Of a stretch of DNA of 64,000 nt, positions 29,114-40,398 are shown piece after piece. Position 1 is the first letter of the stretch, and each line of letters begins with the position of its first letter. The stretch spans positions 1 to 64,000 of the forward strand of contig CABUSR010000004.1 in the NCBI GenBank assembly GCA_902494245.1, written 5' to 3'. Origin of the DNA: an uncultured Collinsella sp. (GTDB lineage Bacteria > Actinomycetota > Coriobacteriia > Coriobacteriales > Coriobacteriaceae). The notes beneath the pieces are model-generated. The model worked only from the letters and a program-made list of their open reading frames with translations. It searched no databases and was not told where the DNA came from. Both the position numbers and the translations under genes were made by a program.

Positions 29114-29503
29114 TTACAGTTCCTGTGCCTCGGCGGCGATCTTAGCGGCAGCGTCGCGGGCGCGCATCATATCCATCGCGCGCTTGTCGAGCACCTTGAT
29201 CTGACTAGTCAGCATTACCGCGTCGACCACACCCCAGATCACCAGGCCCGTAGAGATCGAAAACCCAAGCGCACCAACTGTACCACGAAGGCGCGAGCAG
29301 ATTGCCGCGACAAGGACGGAGACGACAACCATCTTGATAAACGAGCCGCGGCGTTCGCGAAGCGTGCGGGCCTGCGTCACATAGGCAATGCGAGCCGCCT
29401 CAGAAGCCTCCGAGCGCATCTGGGCCTCGCGGGCGATCGCAACCGCCTCGGCCGACATGCTGCCGGCCATCAGCGAACGCTCCACAACCTGGCCGCCCCG
29501 CAT
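29114..29503 (-). CDS. Small membrane protein of unknown function
   Basis: 129 aa. A helical, charged N-terminus (AEAVAIAREAQMRSEASEAARIAYV) is followed by two hydrophobic segments (about 57-72 and 76-97) and a charged tail (LDKRAMDMMRARDAAAKIAAEAQEL). The ATG follows the TAA of the upstream nuclease gene directly, suggesting coupled translation. Starts at internal Met residues are also possible, since no Shine-Dalgarno is obvious. Confidence 0.65.
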   Translation of the reverse strand: MRGGQVVERSLMAGSMSAEAVAIAREAQMRSEASEAARIAYVTQARTLRERRGSFIKMVVVSVLVAAICSRLRGTVGALGFSISTGLVIWGVVDAVMLTSQIKVLDKRAMDMMRARDAAAKIAAEAQEL

Positions 29504-30004
29504 TTAGAAATCATCAGGGGAGAGCGTATGGACGAACTCGTCGAACTTCTCGAACTCCTGCTCGTCATCAACTTCCTCGGCATGGGCAGAAACGGCACCC
29601 AGGCGATTCATGATGTCGTCCTCCACAAACATGGGGGCATTGCTGCGCACGGCAAGGGCAATGGCATCACTGGGACGGGCGTCGATCTTGCGCTCGTCAC
29701 CATCGGCCAGTACGACGATCGTCGCGTAGAACACCGGCGGCTCGGCGCGAACGATCTCGATGCGCTCGAGCTTGGCGCCCAGGGCACCAACAGTATCGAG
29801 CAGCAGGTCATGGGTAATCGGGCGCTCGGCGCGGCCGCTATCGATGCCACGGCTAATGGCAGCAGCTTCAAACGAACCAGTCTGAATGGAAAGGGAACGC
29901 AACGGCGCGGGCGAGTCCGATTTGCTGCAGCGCTCGCGAAGCACGATAAGCGATGGCACGGGACCGGCGGCCATGACGATGGTCTCTATGTCGACACGAA
30001 CCAT
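29504..30004 (-). CDS. Bifunctional nuclease family protein (DUF151)
   Basis: 166 aa. The family core PVFYATIVVLADGDERKIDARPSDAIALAVRSNAPMFVEDDIM (about 105-148) is unmistakable for DUF151 proteins, some of which have nuclease activity. The ATG at 30004 follows CCGGAGGTGTTCC. First gene of a four-gene run that ends with typA. Confidence 0.88.
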   Translation of the reverse strand: MVRVDIETIVMAAGPVPSLIVLRERCSKSDSPAPLRSLSIQTGSFEAAAISRGIDSGRAERPITHDLLLDTVGALGAKLERIEIVRAEPPVFYATIVVLADGDERKIDARPSDAIALAVRSNAPMFVEDDIMNRLGAVSAHAEEVDDEQEFEKFDEFVHTLSPDDF

Positions 30005-30124
30005 GGAACACCTCCGGTACGTAGCGGTTAACACGCGGCAGGGTCGCCGCATTGAATAGCTATACTACCCAATCTTTCGCACAGCACACAAAACCAAAAT
30101 GAGATTTATCACAGACAAGAAAAA

Positions 30125-30151
30125 AGCCCCGAGGCAACGCCCCAGGGCTCT
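30125..30151 (-). terminator. Terminator after the tRNA-Ile/Ala cluster
   Basis: On the minus strand AGCCCTGGGG and CCTCGGGGCT form a hairpin followed by TTTTTTCTTG, 13 bp after the last tRNA. Confidence 0.85.
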
Positions 30152-30163
30152 TCACAGTTTTGA

Positions 30164-30240
30164 TGGTGGACCTGACAAGATTCGAACTTGTGACCTCCCG
30201 GTTATCAGCCGGACGCTCTAACCAACTGAGCTACAGGTCC
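30164..30240 (-). tRNA. tRNA-Ile(GAT), copy 1, CCA encoded
   Basis: Reads GGACCTGTAGCTCAGTTGG..., with anticodon GAT in ctGATaa and T arm GTTCGAATC. The acceptor stem is perfect and the 3' A-CCA is encoded. Identical in sequence to the copy at 30388-30464. Confidence 0.95.
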
Positions 30241-30244
30241 ATCA

Positions 30245-30320
30245 TGGTGGAGGTTAGGGGGATCGAACCCCTGACCTCAGGCTTGCAAAGCCCGCGCTCT
30301 CCCAGCTGAGCTAAACCCCC
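30245..30320 (-). tRNA. tRNA-Ala(TGC), CCA encoded
   Basis: Reads GGGGGTTTAGCTCAGCTGGG..., with anticodon TGC in ctTGCaa and T arm GTTCGATCC. The acceptor stem has one G-U pair. It sits 4 bp before the first tRNA-Ile in transcription order and is probably co-transcribed with it. Confidence 0.95.
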
Positions 30321-30331
30321 ACGGAGACAGT

Positions 30332-30376
30332 AATAAACACCCCAGCGGCGACTCGGCTCTCGCTGGGGTGTTTATT
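30332..30376 (-). terminator. Strong stem-loop between tRNA-Ile copy 2 and tRNA-Ala
   Basis: AATAAACACCCCAGCG (30332-30347) is perfectly complementary to 30361-30376 across a 13-base loop. The descending arm ends GTTTATT. It probably terminates the upstream tRNA-Ile transcript. Confidence 0.75.
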
Positions 30377-30387
30377 GCGAAAGAAAG

Positions 30388-30464
30388 TGGTGGACCTGAC
30401 AAGATTCGAACTTGTGACCTCCCGGTTATCAGCCGGACGCTCTAACCAACTGAGCTACAGGTCC
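30388..30464 (-). tRNA. tRNA-Ile(GAT), copy 2, CCA encoded
   Basis: Same 77-base sequence as copy 1, including the encoded CCA. It is separated from tRNA-Ala by the terminator-like hairpin. No rRNA gene is nearby, although Ile/Ala pairs are often found in rRNA operons. Confidence 0.95.
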
Positions 30465-30510
30465 ATCGCGCAAGGGATATATTAGACGAGTCGTTACGCG
30501 CGCGTCAACA

Positions 30511-30697
30511 ACTTTTTTGAAAATCTTTGGAGGGGTTCGCCCCGGCCGCCCGGCGGCATATGAAGTCGATCGCGAGTTCCGCACGAGCCGGAGAGCACTT
30601 AATGTGCTCTCCGTGCGAGTCAGGACTGTCCGAGCAGGCGACTTCATATGCCGCCGGGCGGCCGGGGCGAACGCGGGTCCCTAGGTTTTCAAAAAAG
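30511..30697. repeat. ~190-bp nested near-palindrome between gyrA and tRNA-Ile
   Basis: Perfect 33-base arms lie at 30536-30568 and 30639-30671 (ending GCATATGAAGTCG inwards). Inside, CGCACGAGCCGGAGAGCAC faces GTGCTCTCCGTGCG with a few unpaired bases. Outside, CTTTTTTGAAAA occurs at both ends in opposite orientation. No open frame fits. Confidence 0.9.
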
Positions 30698-30723
30698 CGG
30701 TCGGCGCGCAGGTGCGCCGACCG
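30698..30723 (-). terminator. Rho-independent terminator after gyrA
   Basis: On the minus strand CGGTCGGCGC pairs with GCGCCGACCG over six bases, followed by CTTTTTTG, 42 bp after the gyrA stop. The T-run belongs to the adjacent near-palindrome. Confidence 0.88.
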
Positions 30724-30764
30724 CCGATATATGGGGTCTGATATTTTCTACCAGCTAGGGCCTC

Positions 30765-33503
30765 TTACTCGTCGAGGAGATCCTCTGGCATGTCGCTGCC
30801 GTCGCCTAGATCGACAGGGGTTTCTTCGGGGGCAGAGCCGTTTTCCGTGGCTTCACCTTCGGGCTTCTCTTTGGCGGCTGTCATGCGGGCTACGGCGCAG
30901 ATGCGGTCGTTGTCGTCGACGGTCATCATCTTGACGCCCTGGGTGGCGCGACCGGTTTGGCTGATCTCGTCGGTCTTGACGCGAATGACCGTCGCGCCCT
31001 CCGTCACGATGAACAGCTCATGCTGCGGGCCCACCGTCTTCATGGCTGCGAGGTTACCCTTGCGCTCGGTCATCTGGATGGTGTAGACACCCTGACCGCC
31101 GCGGTTCTGCTCCGGGTAATCCGAGACCGGCGTGCGTTTGCCGTAGCCGCGCTCGGTAATGACGAACAGGTCGCCGTTACCGTTGGTAATCTCCATACCA
31201 AGAACGCTCACGCCTTCCTTCATGCCAATACCGCGGACGCCGCTGGTATCGCGACCGGTAGCACGCACCTGGTCCTCGGGGAACATAATCGCCTTGCCCG
31301 CGGTGGTTGCCATGATGATCTTGTCACCCTCGCGTACGCGGCGCACGTTCAGCAGCGCGTCATCGTCACGCAGGTTGATAGCGATCAGGCCGTCGCGACG
31401 GCTGCGGTCATATGCGCTCATCACGGTCTTCTTGACCATGCCGCTCTTGGTGGCAAACATCAGGTACTCGTCGGCCGGGAACTCGCGGCAGCTGATGACG
31501 CTCGCGATCTTCTCGCCGTCCTCAAAGGGCAGCAGGTTGACGATCGCGGTACCGCGCGCCTGGCGCGTACCCACCGGCAGCTCGTGCACCTTCAGGCGAT
31601 AGACCTTGCCCTTGCTCGAGAAGAACAGCACGTACTCGTGCGTGGACGCGATGAACATCTCGTCGATGACATCGTCCTCTTTGAGGTTGACGCCCGACAC
31701 ACCCTTGCCACCGCGTTTCTGGGCACGGTAGGCGGCCACCGGAATGCGCTTGACGTAGCCGGTGTGGGTGATGGTCACGACCATGTCCTCGTCGGCAATG
31801 AGGTCCTCAACATCCAGGTCCTTCTCAACTTGGCTGATCTCGGTGCGGCGCTTATCGCCGAACTTCTTGGAGATCTCGCGCATCTCTTCCTTGATGACGC
31901 CCAGGATTTTCTCCTCATGCGCCAGCAGGTCCTCGTAGTAGGCGATGGCGCGGCGCAGGCCGTCCAACTCTTCCTGAATCTTGTCGCGCTCCAGGCCGGT
32001 CAGGCGGCGCAACTTCATCTCGAGGATGGCCGTGGTCTGCTCGGGCGTAAAGCCAAAGCGCTCGATCAAGCGACTGCTGGCCTCGGAGTCGGTCTGCGAG
32101 GAGCGGATGATGCTAATGACCTCGTCGATATGGTCAAGAGCCATCAGGTAGCCCTCAAGGATATGTGCGCGGGCCTGGGCCTTCTTAAGGTCGAAGCGGG
32201 TGCGGCGGGTGACGACGTCGACCTGGTGGTCGATGTAGTGCTGCAGCATCTCGCGCAGGCTCAGGCATTTGGGGACGCCGTTGACGAGTGCCAGGTTGTT
32301 GGCGCCAAAGGTCGTCTGCAGCGAGGTGTACTTATACAGGTTATTGAGCACGACCTGCGGAATGACGCCCTTCTTGAGCTCGATGACCAGACGGATACCC
32401 TTCTGGTTGGACTCATCGCGCATATCCGAGATGCCCTCGATGCGCTTGTCGTTGACGAGCTGGGCGATCTTCTCCTGCAGGGTGCCCTTGTTGACCATGT
32501 AGGGAATCTCGGTAAAGACCAAGCGGCTGCGGCCGGTCTTGGTGGACTCCAAATGTGCCTTGGCACGCACGGTAATGGAGCCGCGGCCGGTCTCGTAGCT
32601 CTGCTTAATGCCGGCGCTGCCCATGATGATGGCGCCGGTGGGGAAGTCCGGACCGGGCATGATCTGCATGAGCTCGTCGACGGTGGCGTCGGGGTTGTCG
32701 ATCAGGTAGCAGGTGGCCTCGATCGCCTCGGTGAGGTTATGCGGGGCGATGTTGGTGGCCATGCCGACGGCGATGCCCTGGCTGCCGTTGACCAGCAAAT
32801 TGGGGAAGCGCGCAGGCAGCGCCACGGGCTCGGCGAGCGATTCGTCGTAGTTGGGCTGCCAGTCGACGGTATCCTTCTGCAAGTCACGCAGCAGTTCCAT
32901 GGCGGGCTTGGCCAGGCGGCTCTCGGTGTAACGCATGGCTGCCGCGCCGTCGCCGTCGATGTTGCCGAAGTTGCCGTGACCGTCGATGAGCGGCGTACGC
33001 ATGGAGAACCACTGCGCCAGGCGGACCATGGCCTCATAGACCGCGAAGTCGCCATGCGGATGGTACTTACCGATAACTTCGCCGACCGTCCAAGCTGACT
33101 TCTTGTGCGGGCGGTTGGGGTAGATGCCGCTCTCGTTCATCGCGTACAGGATGCGGCGGTGCACCGGCTTTAAGCCGTCACGCACGTCCGGCAGGGCGCG
33201 CGCCGTGATGACCGACATCGAATACTCGATGAACGACTGCTTCATCTCGCGACCGAACTCCGAAATCTGGAGCTGGCCGCCGTTGATATCCTCGCCGGCC
33301 GAGGCACCACGGTCGACTTCGCCAAAGCTCTCCTCGAGCTCGGCGTCATCTTCTTCCTCATCATCATCGGCATCGGGGTTATAGGCGTCCGGATCGCCGT
33401 CCTCGCCCTGCTCAGCACGGGCAAGCAGGCGCTTCAGATCATCAGGCATACCGGCATCGCCGGCCTCGCCCACACCCTCATTGTTGTTGATATCGTCTGC
33501 CAC
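30765..33503 (-). CDS. gyrA: DNA gyrase subunit A
   Basis: 912 aa, longer than the usual ~850 because of an acidic N-terminal extension (about 75 residues, [21 protein letters not shown]) and an acidic tail. GyrA cuts and rejoins DNA. The catalytic Tyr lies in [11 protein letters not shown], and the QRDR region [17 protein letters not shown] is standard. The GyrA-box-like QKRGGKG begins the C-terminal pinwheel. The ATG follows GAGGAGGTAACGT, 11 bp after gyrB, so the two are one operon. Confidence 0.97.
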   Translation of the reverse strand: MADDINNNEGVGEAGDAGMPDDLKRLLARAEQGEDGDPDAYNPDADDDEEEDDAELEESFGEVDRGASAGEDINGGQLQISEFGREMKQSFIEYSMSVITARALPDVRDGLKPVHRRILYAMNESGIYPNRPHKKSAWTVGEVIGKYHPHGDFAVYEAMVRLAQWFSMRTPLIDGHGNFGNIDGDGAAAMRYTESRLAKPAMELLRDLQKDTVDWQPNYDESLAEPVALPARFPNLLVNGSQGIAVGMATNIAPHNLTEAIEATCYLIDNPDATVDELMQIMPGPDFPTGAIIMGSAGIKQSYETGRGSITVRAKAHLESTKTGRSRLVFTEIPYMVNKGTLQEKIAQLVNDKRIEGISDMRDESNQKGIRLVIELKKGVIPQVVLNNLYKYTSLQTTFGANNLALVNGVPKCLSLREMLQHYIDHQVDVVTRRTRFDLKKAQARAHILEGYLMALDHIDEVISIIRSSQTDSEASSRLIERFGFTPEQTTAILEMKLRRLTGLERDKIQEELDGLRRAIAYYEDLLAHEEKILGVIKEEMREISKKFGDKRRTEISQVEKDLDVEDLIADEDMVVTITHTGYVKRIPVAAYRAQKRGGKGVSGVNLKEDDVIDEMFIASTHEYVLFFSSKGKVYRLKVHELPVGTRQARGTAIVNLLPFEDGEKIASVISCREFPADEYLMFATKSGMVKKTVMSAYDRSRRDGLIAINLRDDDALLNVRRVREGDKIIMATTAGKAIMFPEDQVRATGRDTSGVRGIGMKEGVSVLGMEITNGNGDLFVITERGYGKRTPVSDYPEQNRGGQGVYTIQMTERKGNLAAMKTVGPQHELFIVTEGATVIRVKTDEISQTGRATQGVKMMTVDDNDRICAVARMTAAKEKPEGEATENGSAPEETPVDLGDGSDMPEDLLDE

Positions 33504-33514
33504 GTTACCTCCTC

Positions 33515-35587
<2,073 letters not shown>

Positions 35588-35597
35588 TTATCGTAAA

Positions 35598-35623
35598 AAA
35601 TACCCTCGGGAACGAGGGTATTT
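35598..35623 (-). terminator. Terminator between the DUF721 gene and gyrB
   Basis: On the minus strand AAATACCCTCG pairs with CGAGGGTATTT over four bases, continuing into TTTTACG. Confidence 0.85.
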
Positions 35624-35649
35624 GGCTCTACAAGGCCACCAGATGCGAT

Positions 35650-36213
35650 TTAAGGCTCTTTTTTGCTTTGCACGCCCTTGGCCCACTCGGCGCTGGCTCT
35701 CATAGCATTCTCGAGGGCCTCGCGCAGTTTTTGGTCTTCGATGGGCGCCACTTGGCGCTCAATCTCGGTGCGCTCGGCCTCACTGAGGTCGGCGTGCGGG
35801 GCCAGCGGGCGCTCGGTCGTCGCCGGGCGCAGGCGCTCCTTGGCGGCGGGCGGCGTGTGACCGGGCGCGGTGGTTTTGAACACCAGGCCGTCCACATGCG
35901 CACCGGCGCGCTCCATGCGCGCGCGGATGATCTCGCGCAACAGCGTCATTTCCTGCGTCCACGAGGGCGAATCGAGATATACCAGCAGCTCATTGGACTC
36001 GGGCAGGTAGCGCAAGCCCGTCACATGCCGCCCCTCGCGCGTGCCCGAGCACACCGCGTTCCACGCGCGATAGACCGCGCGCGACTCCTCGGCAGCCTCC
36101 ATCTGCGCGCGGCGCTCAGGTGTCGCGGCCGCCAGGATGCGCTGGCGCTCTGCGTTTAAAAACCCACTGAAGGCGACCGTTTCGCTCTCGCGCTCGTAAT
36201 TAGCACGTCTCAC
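35650..36213 (-). CDS. DUF721 protein, DciA-like helicase loader candidate
   Basis: 187 aa. DUF721 proteins lie between recF and gyrB in many Actinomycetota and contain the DciA fold that loads DnaB. The core WNAVCSGTREGRHVTGLRYLPESNELLVYLDSPSWTQEMTLLREIIRARM (about 52-102) fits this. The N-terminal helix and the charged C-terminal tail are variable. The start is a GTG that overlaps the recF stop by 14 bp. No dnaC-type loader is seen in the window, consistent with a DciA role (inference). Confidence 0.78.
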   Translation of the reverse strand: MRRANYERESETVAFSGFLNAERQRILAAATPERRAQMEAAEESRAVYRAWNAVCSGTREGRHVTGLRYLPESNELLVYLDSPSWTQEMTLLREIIRARMERAGAHVDGLVFKTTAPGHTPPAAKERLRPATTERPLAPHADLSEAERTEIERQVAPIEDQKLREALENAMRASAEWAKGVQSKKEP

Positions 36214-37306
36214 CCATGCTCACCACCTTGGCTCGATCAAGCAGGTCATCGGTAAAATACCCCAGGTTGGTCGTGGTTATGACCGTCTGGATATCATCGC
36301 CGATCAGCCGCAGGAAAGCACCGCGGCGCTCGCCGTCGAGTTCGCTCATCACGTCGTCCAAAAGCAGCAGCGGGGCGGTGCCCAGGACATCGCGAGCCAC
36401 GGCCACCTCCGCCACCTTCCAGGCCAGAACCAACGTTCGCTGCTGACCTTGGCTGGCAAATGAGCGGGCGGAGCGGCCCGCCACGGCAAACTCAATCTCA
36501 TCGCGATGCGGTCCCACCAACGTCACGCCGCGGCGAATTTCCTCGTCGGCGTGCTCATCAAGGGCAGTCAGCATGCGCTCGTACGCCCAGCCCTTCAGCT
36601 CTTCGCGATCCTCGACCTGGGGCAAATCCCCCAGCGTGGACGTATAGGTCACGCTGGCAGCCTCGCCGGACGCCACTTGACCGTAGGCAGTGTGCACATG
36701 GCCCGCCAGCCGGTCGAGTAGGGCCAACCGGTGCACGAGCAGGGCCGAGCCCGCGCGGGCGATCGAATCGTTCCACGCGCCGAGCATCTCGCGGCAGCAC
36801 CAGGTCTCCTTGAGCAGGGCGTTACGCTGGGTCACGCAGCGTCCATAGGTGCTCACAAGATCGGCATAACGTGCGCTCAGTTGCATGCCAAAGTCATCGA
36901 GGGCGCCGCGGCGCACACTGGCGCCTCGCTTAACCATGTCCAGATGGTCGGGGCAAAACAGCACGCTCGGCAGAGCCCCGCGCACACCGGCGGCAGAGCA
37001 CCTCTTGCCGTTGCGGCTAAACGAGCGCTTACCGTCCTCCACGCTCAATCCCATATCAAGCACGCGGCCGTCGCCCTCGAGCCTCAGCTCGGCCTTGCAC
37101 GAGCCCACGCCATCATGGACGAGCTCGGCTGCGGTCGGATGCCTAAACGAGGCGCCGCTCGTCAGCAGCTGCAGCGCCTCTATGAGATTGGTCTTTCCCG
37201 CCGCGTTGGGTCCCGCAAGTATCGTCACGCCCTCGTCCAGGGCAAGGCGATAGCTATCGAAGCTGCGGTAGTGCGCGACGGAAAGATCGCGGGCGAACAT
37301 GGTCAT
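36200..37306 (-). CDS. recF: DNA repair ATPase RecF
   Basis: 368 aa, normal length. An SMC-like ATPase that helps load RecA at gaps. Walker A ILAGPNAAGKTNLIEAL, signature FASQGQQRTLVLAWKVAE and Walker B PLLLLDDVMSELD are all visible. I took the ATG at 37306, ten bases after the dnaN stop; an ATG two codons later (MFARDL) is equally likely, as no clear Shine-Dalgarno is seen. The longer frame overlaps dnaN and is rejected. Confidence 0.94.
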   Translation of the reverse strand: MTMFARDLSVAHYRSFDSYRLALDEGVTILAGPNAAGKTNLIEALQLLTSGASFRHPTAAELVHDGVGSCKAELRLEGDGRVLDMGLSVEDGKRSFSRNGKRCSAAGVRGALPSVLFCPDHLDMVKRGASVRRGALDDFGMQLSARYADLVSTYGRCVTQRNALLKETWCCREMLGAWNDSIARAGSALLVHRLALLDRLAGHVHTAYGQVASGEAASVTYTSTLGDLPQVEDREELKGWAYERMLTALDEHADEEIRRGVTLVGPHRDEIEFAVAGRSARSFASQGQQRTLVLAWKVAEVAVARDVLGTAPLLLLDDVMSELDGERRGAFLRLIGDDIQTVITTTNLGYFTDDLLDRAKVVSMGETC

Positions 37307-37316
37307 GGGGCGGTTG

Positions 37317-38420
37317 CTAGATGCGGACCGGCATAACCAGGTACAGGTAGTTGATCTTGTCGTAGGACTTGAAGATGCCCGCCTGCGAGTAGCTCTTGAG
37401 CTCCAGCGTGATCTCCTTCTCCTTGGACAGGGCATTGAGGCAGCCGAAGATGTAGTGGTAGTTGAAGGCGATGGTGCCCGACTCGCCCTCGGCCTCGACA
37501 TCGATCGTCTCCTGTGCGAGGTCCTGGTCATTGGAAATGGAGGACAGGCCCATCTGCCCGTTCTCGACATCGATCTCGAACTTGACGGCGGGGTTGGCGC
37601 TCGCGATAACGGCCACGCGCTTGAGGGCGGCGTTAAAGGCAGCGACGTCGATCTTGACGCTCGTCACGCACGAATCGGGGATGAGCTGCTTGTAGTTGGG
37701 GTACACGCCCTCGATACGACGCGACACGTAGGTGGTGTTGCCGGCCTCAAAGACGACCTGGGTGTCGGTAGCCCCGATCATGATGGTCGCCTGGCTGGCC
37801 ATGATGTTCAGTGCGTCGTTAAAGGCGTCAGCCGGAACGTTGAGCTCAAAGGAACCCTCGAGGGTCGAGGTCTCGACCTGCGTATCGCACACGGCCAAGC
37901 GGAAAGAATCGGTCGCCACCAGGCGCACGGTGTTGTTCTCGACCTTCATGTGCACGCCGCCCAGGATGGGGCGGGCCTTGTCGGTCGAGGTGACGCGCCA
38001 CACGCGGCCGACCATTTCGGACAAGATATCGGTCGGCAGCTCCACGGCACTCTCGATGGCATAGGCCGGAAACTCAGGGAAGTCATTGGCATCGAGCGTG
38101 TTCAGGCGGAACGAGCTCTTCTCGCAACTAATCAGCACCTGGCGCTCGGACAGCTCAAAGGTGACCGGGGCATCGGGGAGGGTCTTGGTGATATTGGAGA
38201 GCATCTTACAGGGGATAACCATCTCGCCCTCTTCTTCGACATGCGCCGCGATGCGATGACGGATCGAGATAGTGTAGTTAGAGGTCTGGAATTCCAAGAT
38301 GCCGTCTTGGGCCTTAACGAGCACGCCCGACAGGATGGGAAGGGTGGATGCCGAAGCGACACCCTTCATAACGACGCCGATGGCTTGTGTAAGCGAGCTC
38401 TGGCTGACGGTGAACTTCAT
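37317..38420 (-). CDS. dnaN: DNA polymerase III beta clamp DnaN
   Basis: 367 aa, the normal length. The ring-shaped clamp that tethers polymerase III. The N-terminus MKFTVSQSSLTQAIGVVMKGVASASTLPILSGVLV, the central VTSTDKARPILGGVHMKVEN and the C-terminal YLVMPVRI are typical of the three-domain clamp. The ATG follows AAAGGTATTAAAAG. It starts the dnaN-recF-DUF721 run and is separated from dnaA by 238 bp of origin-like sequence. Confidence 0.97.
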   Translation of the reverse strand: MKFTVSQSSLTQAIGVVMKGVASASTLPILSGVLVKAQDGILEFQTSNYTISIRHRIAAHVEEEGEMVIPCKMLSNITKTLPDAPVTFELSERQVLISCEKSSFRLNTLDANDFPEFPAYAIESAVELPTDILSEMVGRVWRVTSTDKARPILGGVHMKVENNTVRLVATDSFRLAVCDTQVETSTLEGSFELNVPADAFNDALNIMASQATIMIGATDTQVVFEAGNTTYVSRRIEGVYPNYKQLIPDSCVTSVKIDVAAFNAALKRVAVIASANPAVKFEIDVENGQMGLSSISNDQDLAQETIDVEAEGESGTIAFNYHYIFGCLNALSKEKEITLELKSYSQAGIFKSYDKINYLYLVMPVRI

Positions 38421-38658
38421 CTTTTAATACCTTTCTATAGATATAAATATCTTAATAATAGTAATAGCACTGACGAAACTGTTGATTACTCCCAAAGACG
38501 CAGGTCAGACCCAGAAAGAGAATCGACAGCAACCTGTGTGCAACGGGGGTGGTTTTCCACGTTCAAAACCTGCGCAAAACTTTTCATCACCGCGGGTTGG
38601 GTTTTAGACACCTTATGCCCGTGGTTTCGACAAGTTTTCAACAGGTGTCTCTATTTCC
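38421..38658. other. dnaA-dnaN intergenic region with DnaA-box-like sites, possible part of oriC
   Basis: Contains TTTTCAACA (38635-38643), TTTCGACAA (38625-38633) and TTTTCCACG (38553-38561), all close to the DnaA box TTATCCACA. An AT-rich run at about 38421-38470 (taatagtaatagc side) could be a DNA unwinding element. The pair TTTCGACAA-G-TTTTCAACA also occurs in similar form at the other end of the dnaA block (from 41815). Confidence 0.55.
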
Positions 38659-40383
38659 CTACGAACGCAGTGTAATTTTATCGCGCAACGATTTGAGATC
38701 TTCGGTGACGGTGCGGTCTTCCTGGATCATCTTCTGGACCTTTTTGTAGCTCGTGCTGACGGTCGAGTGGTTGCGGTTGCCAAATTCGGCGCCCACCGCC
38801 GTGGTCGTCATCTCGCACATCTCGATGGCCAGGTAGATAGCGATATGGCGTGCTTTGGCGATATTGGCGTTGCGACGCGGGCCGATGAGCTCCTCGTGCG
38901 TCACGCCGTACTGCTCTTCGATGACGGACTGAACCGTCTGGACGTTGATCTTTTTGGCCGATGTGTCGAAGTACTGGCTGGCGATGGCGTCGATATCGTC
39001 AAAGGTGAGCTCTCCGCCCTCGCGCTCGCGGTCGCCCGCCTCGCCGGCGCAGCGCTCGCAAAAGCTCTCGAGTTCGCGGATGTTGGTGCCCGAGACCTCG
39101 GCCATGTGTTTAAAGTGCTCGTCGGTCAGGTGCCCGCCGTCGCCCCCATAGGCCGCCAGCAGCGAGTCGTCGCCTGCCTCGGGAGCGGCGACGATGGTGT
39201 TCTCGTAATAGCGCTGCAAGATCTTGTATTTCATCTCGTAGCTGGGCTCTGCGACCAGGCAGAGCATGCCGGCGTTGAAGCGGCTGGTCAGACGCTCGTC
39301 CATGCTCAGGTCCTTGGGGGCGCGGTCTGCCGCGATGACGACCTTCTTGTTGTTGCGGATGAACTCGTCCATGAGCTGGAAAAAGTAGTCCACGCTCGCG
39401 CGCTTGCCGATGATGTTTTGGATGTCATCGATGATGAGCACGTCCACGCCGTGGTACGCCTGCATGATGGGGGCGTTGCTCTTCTTTTGGCGGTCGAACT
39501 CGGTCATCAGGTCGTCCAGATATGCCTGGGAGTTGGCATACTTGACCTTGATCTCGGGCGACTTCTCGGCGAGCTCGTTTTTGATGGCAAGTAGCAGGTG
39601 CGTCTTGCCCAGGCCCGATTTGCCGTAGATGAACAGTGATGTGCATGTGCCGCGCTCGTCAGCGAGGGCGGCAAACTTGAGTGCCGAGCGATAGGCATGG
39701 CTGTTCTCGGGGCCGTAGACAAAGTTCTCAAAGGTAAATTTTGAGTTCGCGGCGAGCGGGGCTCCATCCGTATTCTGCTCGGCCGGCACGGTCGGTGCTG
39801 GCATGGGTGAAGTGGGGGTCGCAGCTTGCGTGGGTTTAGTCGGCGCTCCGCCCTTCATCTGGTTCATCATGCGACGAAAATCATCGGCCGAGAGCGTGTT
39901 TTTGATTGCAATGCCCGAATCCGCGCCCGCCGCTGCGTCGTGAGCGATGGGCATGTGCGTGACGGGTACGTTCGTTGACGTCGCCGCCGCGGTCGGCAAC
40001 GGTGCCATGGTTTCACGGGAAACATCGCTGTGCTGGTGCTCGATCGTCGGTACGTCGCCTGCGGAGGCCGGCACCGCCGGGGAAGCGGCGGGAGCCGTGG
40101 CGGGCGCCGTCGTGGCAGCGGATTCCGCTGCGGCGCCTTGCGGTGCCACGATGTCGAGAGCAATCGGTGCAAAGGCGATTTCTTCCAGATAGGCCTCAAT
40201 AGTCGGCTGATGCTTTTTGAGCTGCGCGATGGCAAAGCGCGAGGGGGCCTCGATCGTGAGCGTATCTTCGGTCAGGCTTATGGCGCGCGATTGCCCCAGC
40301 ATGTTGATGAGGCGTGCATCTTGGCCGTCGCGCTGGCAAAAGGCGATGGCATCCCCCAGGATGATGCTTGCTTCCTCGTCCAC
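38659..40383 (-). CDS. dnaA: Chromosomal replication initiator DnaA
   Basis: 574 aa, longer than the usual ~450 because of an Ala/Pro/Thr-rich domain II (about 80-215). The AAA+ domain has FIYGKSGLGKTHLL, VLIIDDIQNIIG and the arginine-finger region MDERLTSRFNAGM. The region before domain IV carries extra Gly/Asp-rich residues (EAGDDSLLAAYGGDGGHL). The recognition motif reads GNRNHSTVSTSYKKV where most DnaA proteins have GGRDHTTV. The start is GTG with GGGAGA upstream. A near-parS sequence lies inside the gene (40009-40024). Confidence 0.96.
   Translation of the reverse strand: MDEEASIILGDAIAFCQRDGQDARLINMLGQSRAISLTEDTLTIEAPSRFAIAQLKKHQPTIEAYLEEIAFAPIALDIVAPQGAAAESAATTAPATAPAASPAVPASAGDVPTIEHQHSDVSRETMAPLPTAAATSTNVPVTHMPIAHDAAAGADSGIAIKNTLSADDFRRMMNQMKGGAPTKPTQAATPTSPMPAPTVPAEQNTDGAPLAANSKFTFENFVYGPENSHAYRSALKFAALADERGTCTSLFIYGKSGLGKTHLLLAIKNELAEKSPEIKVKYANSQAYLDDLMTEFDRQKKSNAPIMQAYHGVDVLIIDDIQNIIGKRASVDYFFQLMDEFIRNNKKVVIAADRAPKDLSMDERLTSRFNAGMLCLVAEPSYEMKYKILQRYYENTIVAAPEAGDDSLLAAYGGDGGHLTDEHFKHMAEVSGTNIRELESFCERCAGEAGDREREGGELTFDDIDAIASQYFDTSAKKINVQTVQSVIEEQYGVTHEELIGPRRNANIAKARHIAIYLAIEMCEMTTTAVGAEFGNRNHSTVSTSYKKVQKMIQEDRTVTEDLKSLRDKITLRS
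40009..40024. promoter_or_regulatory. parS-like site inside dnaA
   Basis: GGTTTCACGGGAAACA differs at two of 16 positions from TGTTTCACGTGAAACA. It encodes VSRET in the variable domain II, where sequence constraint is low. Binding by ParB is possible but unproven. Confidence 0.4.
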
Positions 40384-40398
40384 TGTCTCTCCCGTTCT

